Below, piece by piece: positions 3,982 through 5,246 of a DNA stretch of 5,246 bases; position 1 is the first letter of the stretch, and each line of letters starts with the position of its first letter. The position numbers were made by a program, and so were the translations under genes. Below the pieces are notes generated by a model. The model was not told the origin of the DNA. It saw only the letters and a program-made list of their open reading frames with translations, and ran no database searches. Source of the DNA: Burkholderiaceae bacterium (lineage in GTDB: Bacteria; Pseudomonadota; Gammaproteobacteria; Burkholderiales; Burkholderiaceae); contig JAGOEY010000105.1 of assembly GCA_017997515.1 (NCBI GenBank), positions 1 to 5,246 on the forward strand. The letters are read 5' to 3'.

Positions 3982-5246
3982 ATGCTGCCCCCCTCCCAAC
4001 AAGCGCTCAAAGCGACCCCGCAAGCCCCCACCAGCCCAGGCCAACACGCCGTGATCGCCCGCCAGGCGATTGTTGACGGGTCACGCGCCATTTTTGGCTA
4101 CGAGTTGTTCAACCGCGCCATTGCAGGCAATGCCCATACCGCAGCCAGTGACGCGGCCTTCCTGTTTAACGCCTTGTCCCATGCGGGCAGCGAAACAGTG
4201 GTCAGCTCCAAAGCCCTGTTCATCAACTGCACCCACGAGAGCCTGACCGGCAGCCACCTGGAGCTGGTTAACCCCGACCTGGTGGTGCTGGAAGTGCCCA
4301 CCCTGGTGGACAGCACACCAGAGCAGATCCAGGCCCAGGCCCAGCGTTTGGGCCAGTTGCGCGCGCGCGGGTTTCGGCTGGCATTCGACCAGTCGGTGCT
4401 GCGCAAGATCTACACGGCATGGCTGCCGCTGGCATCGTTCATCAAGCTGGACATGACGGCCTTCGGCCCGGACGTGGCCGAACAACTGGTGCGCGCCGTA
4501 CGCGGCCACACCAAGGCGCAGATCGTTGCGGAGAAGATCGAAACCGAAGCGCAGTACCAATGTATGGCGGCGCTGGGTGTCACGCTGTTCCAGGGCTTCT
4601 GGCTGGAGCGCCCGGCCCTGGTGAAAACCACCGCCCTGCAGCCGTCCCAGACAGCCACACTGCAGCTGATCACCCTGGTGCACAAACAGGCCCCCGTGGC
4701 CGAGATCGAAGAGCTGCTGAAGAAGGACCCCAGCCTGTCCTTGAACCTGCTGCGTTTCATCAACACCTCCGGCACCGGCCCGGAAAATGAGGTCACCTCG
4801 TTCCGCGACGCGGTCACCACGCTGGGCATGGACAAACTGTTCCGCTGGGCCGCGTTGCTGATGACCACCTCCAACACCGGTGGAGTCTCGCCCATGGTGG
4901 GCAACACCGCAGCGGTGCGCGGCCGGCTTATGGAGCTGCTCGCCACCGACCTCAAAATGCCCGAAACCGCCGACCACGCATTTGTCACCGGCGTGTTTTC
5001 GCTGCTGGACACCATGCTGGGCATGCCACGCGACAAGGCACTCACATCCGTCTCCCTGCCCCCCAGCGTGCGTGAAGCCCTGCTGGACAACACCGGCCCG
5101 TTCGCCCCCCTGCTGACCCTGGCCAAAGCCTGCGAAGCCGGCGACGACACCACCTTCGCCACCACCGCCACCGCCCTCAAACTCACCAGCCACCAGGTGA
5201 ACTGGGCCCACCTGCAAGCCCTGGCCTGGGCCGAGGCCGTGGAAGA
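3982..5246 (+). CDS. EAL-HDOD domain signalling protein (YuxH-like), 3' end outside window
   Basis: Codes for at least 421 residues and continues past the right edge. After a Pro/Gln-rich leader (1-24), residues about 25-215 form an EAL-type (c-di-GMP phosphodiesterase-like) fold: Y-E41-L-F-N-R, F-I-N82, L-E104-V, I-K155-L-D157, A-E184-K-I-E-T and QGFWLERP (204-211). The usual D-D-F-G motif is degenerate (F-D136-Q-S-V), so hydrolysis is doubtful. An HDOD domain follows from about residue 222, with DPSLSLNLLRFINTSG (249-264) and FRDAVTTLGMDKLFRW (274-289). This EAL-HDOD pairing is the YuxH/CdgJ type, linked to motility and c-di-GMP signalling in some bacteria. ATG 3982 is preferred; TTG codons at 3952 and 3967 are in frame, and a TAG at 3934 limits extension. 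The Shine-Dalgarno is weak. Confidence 0.88.
   Translation, partial: MLPPSQQALKATPQAPTSPGQHAVIARQAIVDGSRAIFGYELFNRAIAGNAHTAASDAAFLFNALSHAGSETVVSSKALFINCTHESLTGSHLELVNPDLVVLEVPTLVDSTPEQIQAQAQRLGQLRARGFRLAFDQSVLRKIYTAWLPLASFIKLDMTAFGPDVAEQLVRAVRGHTKAQIVAEKIETEAQYQCMAALGVTLFQGFWLERPALVKTTALQPSQTATLQLITLVHKQAPVAEIEELLKKDPSLSLNLLRFINTSGTGPENEVTSFRDAVTTLGMDKLFRWAALLMTTSNTGGVSPMVGNTAAVRGRLMELLATDLKMPETADHAFVTGVFSLLDTMLGMPRDKALTSVSLPPSVREALLDNTGPFAPLLTLAKACEAGDDTTFATTATALKLTSHQVNWAHLQALAWAEAVE

Noticed and set aside
4081..5217. Long open frame (378 codons) on the minus strand, antisense to the EAL-HDOD gene
   Set aside because: Low-complexity Gly/Gln/His/Val composition and no recognisable motif, while the + strand frame shows consistent EAL and HDOD motifs throughout.

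Overview
The window looks like a chromosomal core region of a high-GC betaproteobacterium, most likely family Comamonadaceae (Rhodoferax/Polaromonas-like). This rests on the enolase tail followed by ftsB, on the closeness of the proteins to what I know of that family, and on GC-rich multi-hairpin intergenic repeats of a kind I associate with it. The genus is an inference; no search could be run.

Layout, left to right. The last 36 codons of enolase (eno, +) lead into ftsB (+, divisome membrane protein). Next come pnuC (+, vitamin-type transporter) and, overlapping it by ATGA, a NadR-like P-loop kinase (+). These two form an apparent nicotinamide riboside uptake-and-trapping pair. The kinase converges with hslO (-, redox chaperone Hsp33), and the two stop codons share a single CTAG. 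Upstream of hslO lies a repeat, then a gamma-class carbonic anhydrase-like hexapeptide protein (-). A 226-bp divergent promoter region separates that gene from an EAL-HDOD signalling protein (+), which runs off the right edge.

The least ordinary content is non-coding. Three copies of a structured element (117-213, 553-641, and 3131-3227 on the minus strand) each start 0 to 5 nt after a stop codon and lie in the sense orientation of the gene they follow (eno, ftsB, the carbonic anhydrase gene). All share one plan: C5, short hairpin, C5-loop-G5 hairpin, then a long hairpin with a CTGGC-NNN-GCCAG tip. The outer stems differ between copies but still pair, which suggests selection on RNA or DNA structure. 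None has a terminator U-tract. A second, AT-rich repeat-like segment of 66 bp (22 codons) sits in frame inside the kinase gene, just before an unusual C-terminal Cys/His cluster.

Functionally the window is mostly housekeeping: glycolysis (eno), cell division (ftsB), NAD precursor salvage (pnuC plus kinase), oxidative/heat stress (hslO), a metal-dependent trimer and a regulatory protein. I see no phage, CRISPR, insertion sequence, tRNA or rRNA. No complete novel multi-gene system is evident; the best novelty candidates are the 3'-UTR element family and the modified kinase.
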